From: Novosphingobium sp.
GTDB taxonomy: Bacteria > Pseudomonadota > Alphaproteobacteria > Sphingomonadales > Sphingomonadaceae
Reading direction: 5' to 3'
DNA: 15,534 bases
Assembly (NCBI GenBank): GCA_028697875.1
Contig: JAQVEQ010000049.1
Location: 1 to 15,534 of the forward strand
This document shows positions 14,524 through 15,534 of this stretch, in pieces. Numbering within the stretch: position 1 is the stretch's first letter; each line of letters starts with the position of its first letter. Made by a program: the position numbers and the translations under genes. The notes beneath the pieces are model-generated. The model was not told the DNA's origin. It was given only the letters and a program-made list of their open reading frames with translations, and did no database searches.

Positions 14524-15264
14524 TCAGTTTGTCTTGAGCGAGTAATCGATGGGCAGCGACAGAGTGATGCTGTCGCGTTTCATGGAAGCCGGTATGCGCG
14601 GCAGTGGCGCTACGCGGCGGAGCAGATCCATTGTCGCCTGGTCGAGCAATTCGTGGCCGCTGCTGCGCTTGATCGACACGTTCGACACGCTGCCATCGCG
14701 CGCCACGGTAAAGCGGACCGTCACCACGCCTTGCTGCATCGCCTTCTTGGCTTCGGCGGGATAGCGCTTCTTGCGGTTCAGGTGGGCGCTGATGAGAGAA
14801 AAGTAATCCGCCGCCTGCGCCCGCGCCTTGGGATCGTTACCCGAAACCGGGCTCGTGCTGGTTCCCGTGCCTTCCGGCGCAACCGCCAGAGCATTCGTGG
14901 CCGGTGCGGTGACGGCCGGCTGCGGAGCGGCCGTACGGACCGGCATGGGCGGCGGTGGCGGCAGCACCACCGGATCCTTCGGCAGAGGCGCGCGCACAGG
15001 AGGCACCTTGATGGGCGGCGTTACCACATCGGGCGGGACATATTCCGGCTGCGGGTCGGGTTGCGGCTGCGCAGCGGTGACAGCAGACGCGGCCGCAGCC
15101 GCCGGCGGCAGATCCACGAGCACGACCGGCTCGGGCACAGGGACTTCGCCGGGCCTCGACCAAGCGAGCACCAGCGCACCCACGGCAAGGTGTGCGGCGA
15201 GCGCGACCCCGGCTGCCAAGGTCCAATGGCGCTCATCGCCGGTCAGGTCCGCGACACGGATCAC
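14524..15264 (-). CDS. tonB: TonB energy transducer
   Basis: TonB spans the periplasm and passes proton-motive energy from ExbBD to outer-membrane receptors. From the GTG at 15264 it has 246 residues. A single N-terminal membrane anchor (WTLAAGVALAAHLAVGALVL) is followed by a proline-rich spacer (about 50-130). The C-terminal TonB domain includes KKRYPAEAKKAMQQG, VTVRFTVARDGSVSNVSI and APLPRIPASM. The GTG overlaps the exbD stop (GTGA), implying coupled translation, so the longer open frame to 15459 is rejected as lying inside exbD. The gene lies 14 bases upstream of the Fiu-like receptor, suggesting it is a dedicated TonB for that receptor. It could also serve the second receptor at 5619-7676. 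Confidence 0.93.
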   Translation of the reverse strand: MIRVADLTGDERHWTLAAGVALAAHLAVGALVLAWSRPGEVPVPEPVVLVDLPPAAAAASAVTAAQPQPDPQPEYVPPDVVTPPIKVPPVRAPLPKDPVVLPPPPPMPVRTAAPQPAVTAPATNALAVAPEGTGTSTSPVSGNDPKARAQAADYFSLISAHLNRKKRYPAEAKKAMQQGVVTVRFTVARDGSVSNVSIKRSSGHELLDQATMDLLRRVAPLPRIPASMKRDSITLSLPIDYSLKTN

Positions 15265-15534
15265 CGGGCCCCGCCCTCCTCGGCGCCGACAAGCGCGACA
15301 TGCAGATAGCCGGCCGAACGGAGCGCGTTCATCGCCTGCATGATCGTGTCGTAAGTGATCGACTTGTCCGCCCGCAGGAATACCCGCTGTTCGCGATCGC
15401 CGCCCGTAGCCCGCTCGATGGCCGGACCGAGCGCGGCAGTTGCGACTTCCTGCTCGCACACGAGCATGCGGCCGCTTTCCTGGATCGACAGGAACACCGG
15501 CTTGTCCGGCTTGGGCGCCGGTGCGGCGTTGGAA
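15261..15534 (-). CDS. exbD: ExbD, proton-channel component of the TonB system (5' end outside window)
   Basis: ExbD forms, with ExbB, the inner-membrane proton channel that drives TonB. Only the last 90 residues are in the window. The frame is open to the edge, beginning SNAAPAPKPDKPVFLSIQ. It contains the family's periplasmic domain with GDREQRVFLRADKSITYDTIM and MNALRSAGYLHVALVG, ending EEGGAR. The N-terminal transmembrane helix with its essential aspartate is beyond the window. The valine codon GTG at 15497 is internal, not a start. Its stop overlaps the tonB start. An exbB gene is expected immediately upstream, outside the window. Confidence 0.9.
   Translation of the reverse strand, partial: SNAAPAPKPDKPVFLSIQESGRMLVCEQEVATAALGPAIERATGGDREQRVFLRADKSITYDTIMQAMNALRSAGYLHVALVGAEEGGAR

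Overview
The window comes from a GC-rich alphaproteobacterium that fixes nitrogen. The codon bias, the TonB-receptor-rich content and the style of the Fix, NifA and TonB proteins suggest a sphingomonad (Novosphingobium or Sphingomonas type). That assignment is inferred from protein resemblance, not from a marker gene.

Region 1 (1-5463, + strand) is the end of a nitrogen-fixation cluster. It holds a 3'-truncated nifU, the last third of fixA, complete fixB, fixC and fixX, then nifA. FixABCX is the membrane-associated electron-bifurcating complex that feeds low-potential electrons to nitrogenase. NifA is the sigma-54 activator of nif/fix genes, and here it carries the complete cysteine motif of the oxygen-sensitive class. 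The start of the region is broken. nifU runs directly into the fixA tail in another reading frame, and the nifU frame then stays open through to the in-frame fixB. FixA lacks about two thirds of its length. As written, the sequence encodes neither a full NifU nor a working FixA.

Region 2 (5464-9273) is a divergent trio: a TonB-dependent outer-membrane receptor on the - strand, and on the + strand a small secreted protein of unknown function followed by a two-haem MauG/cytochrome-c-peroxidase-like protein. They share a 92-bp promoter region containing palindromes. The layout suggests uptake of a metal or metal chelate with periplasmic redox handling, but the substrate cannot be read from the sequence.

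Region 3 (9274-10479) is debris. It contains an IS5-type insertion sequence whose transposase has an in-frame stop and an internal deletion, a C-terminal fragment of a bile-acid:sodium-symporter-like (SLC10A7-type) transporter, and an N-terminal-region fragment of a gamma-glutamyltransferase. The last two are fused out of frame.

Region 4 (10480-15534, - strand) is a tight iron-acquisition operon read from right to left: exbD (partial) - tonB - catecholate-siderophore receptor (Fiu-like) - Fe(II)/2-oxoglutarate hydroxylase (PiuC-like) - ferric-reductase-like haem membrane protein - PepSY-domain periplasmic protein. ExbD and TonB energise the receptor. The reductase/PepSY pair and the hydroxylase probably act on the imported ferric siderophore or on the iron it releases. 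Iron uptake beside nif genes is sensible because nitrogenase and its electron donors need much iron.

The most notable feature is three independent deletion-type junctions (nifU/fixA, inside the IS, ggt/symporter). They indicate either real genome erosion of the nif island and its flank or assembly collapse. The sequence alone cannot separate these. No RNA genes, CRISPR arrays or replication origins were seen.
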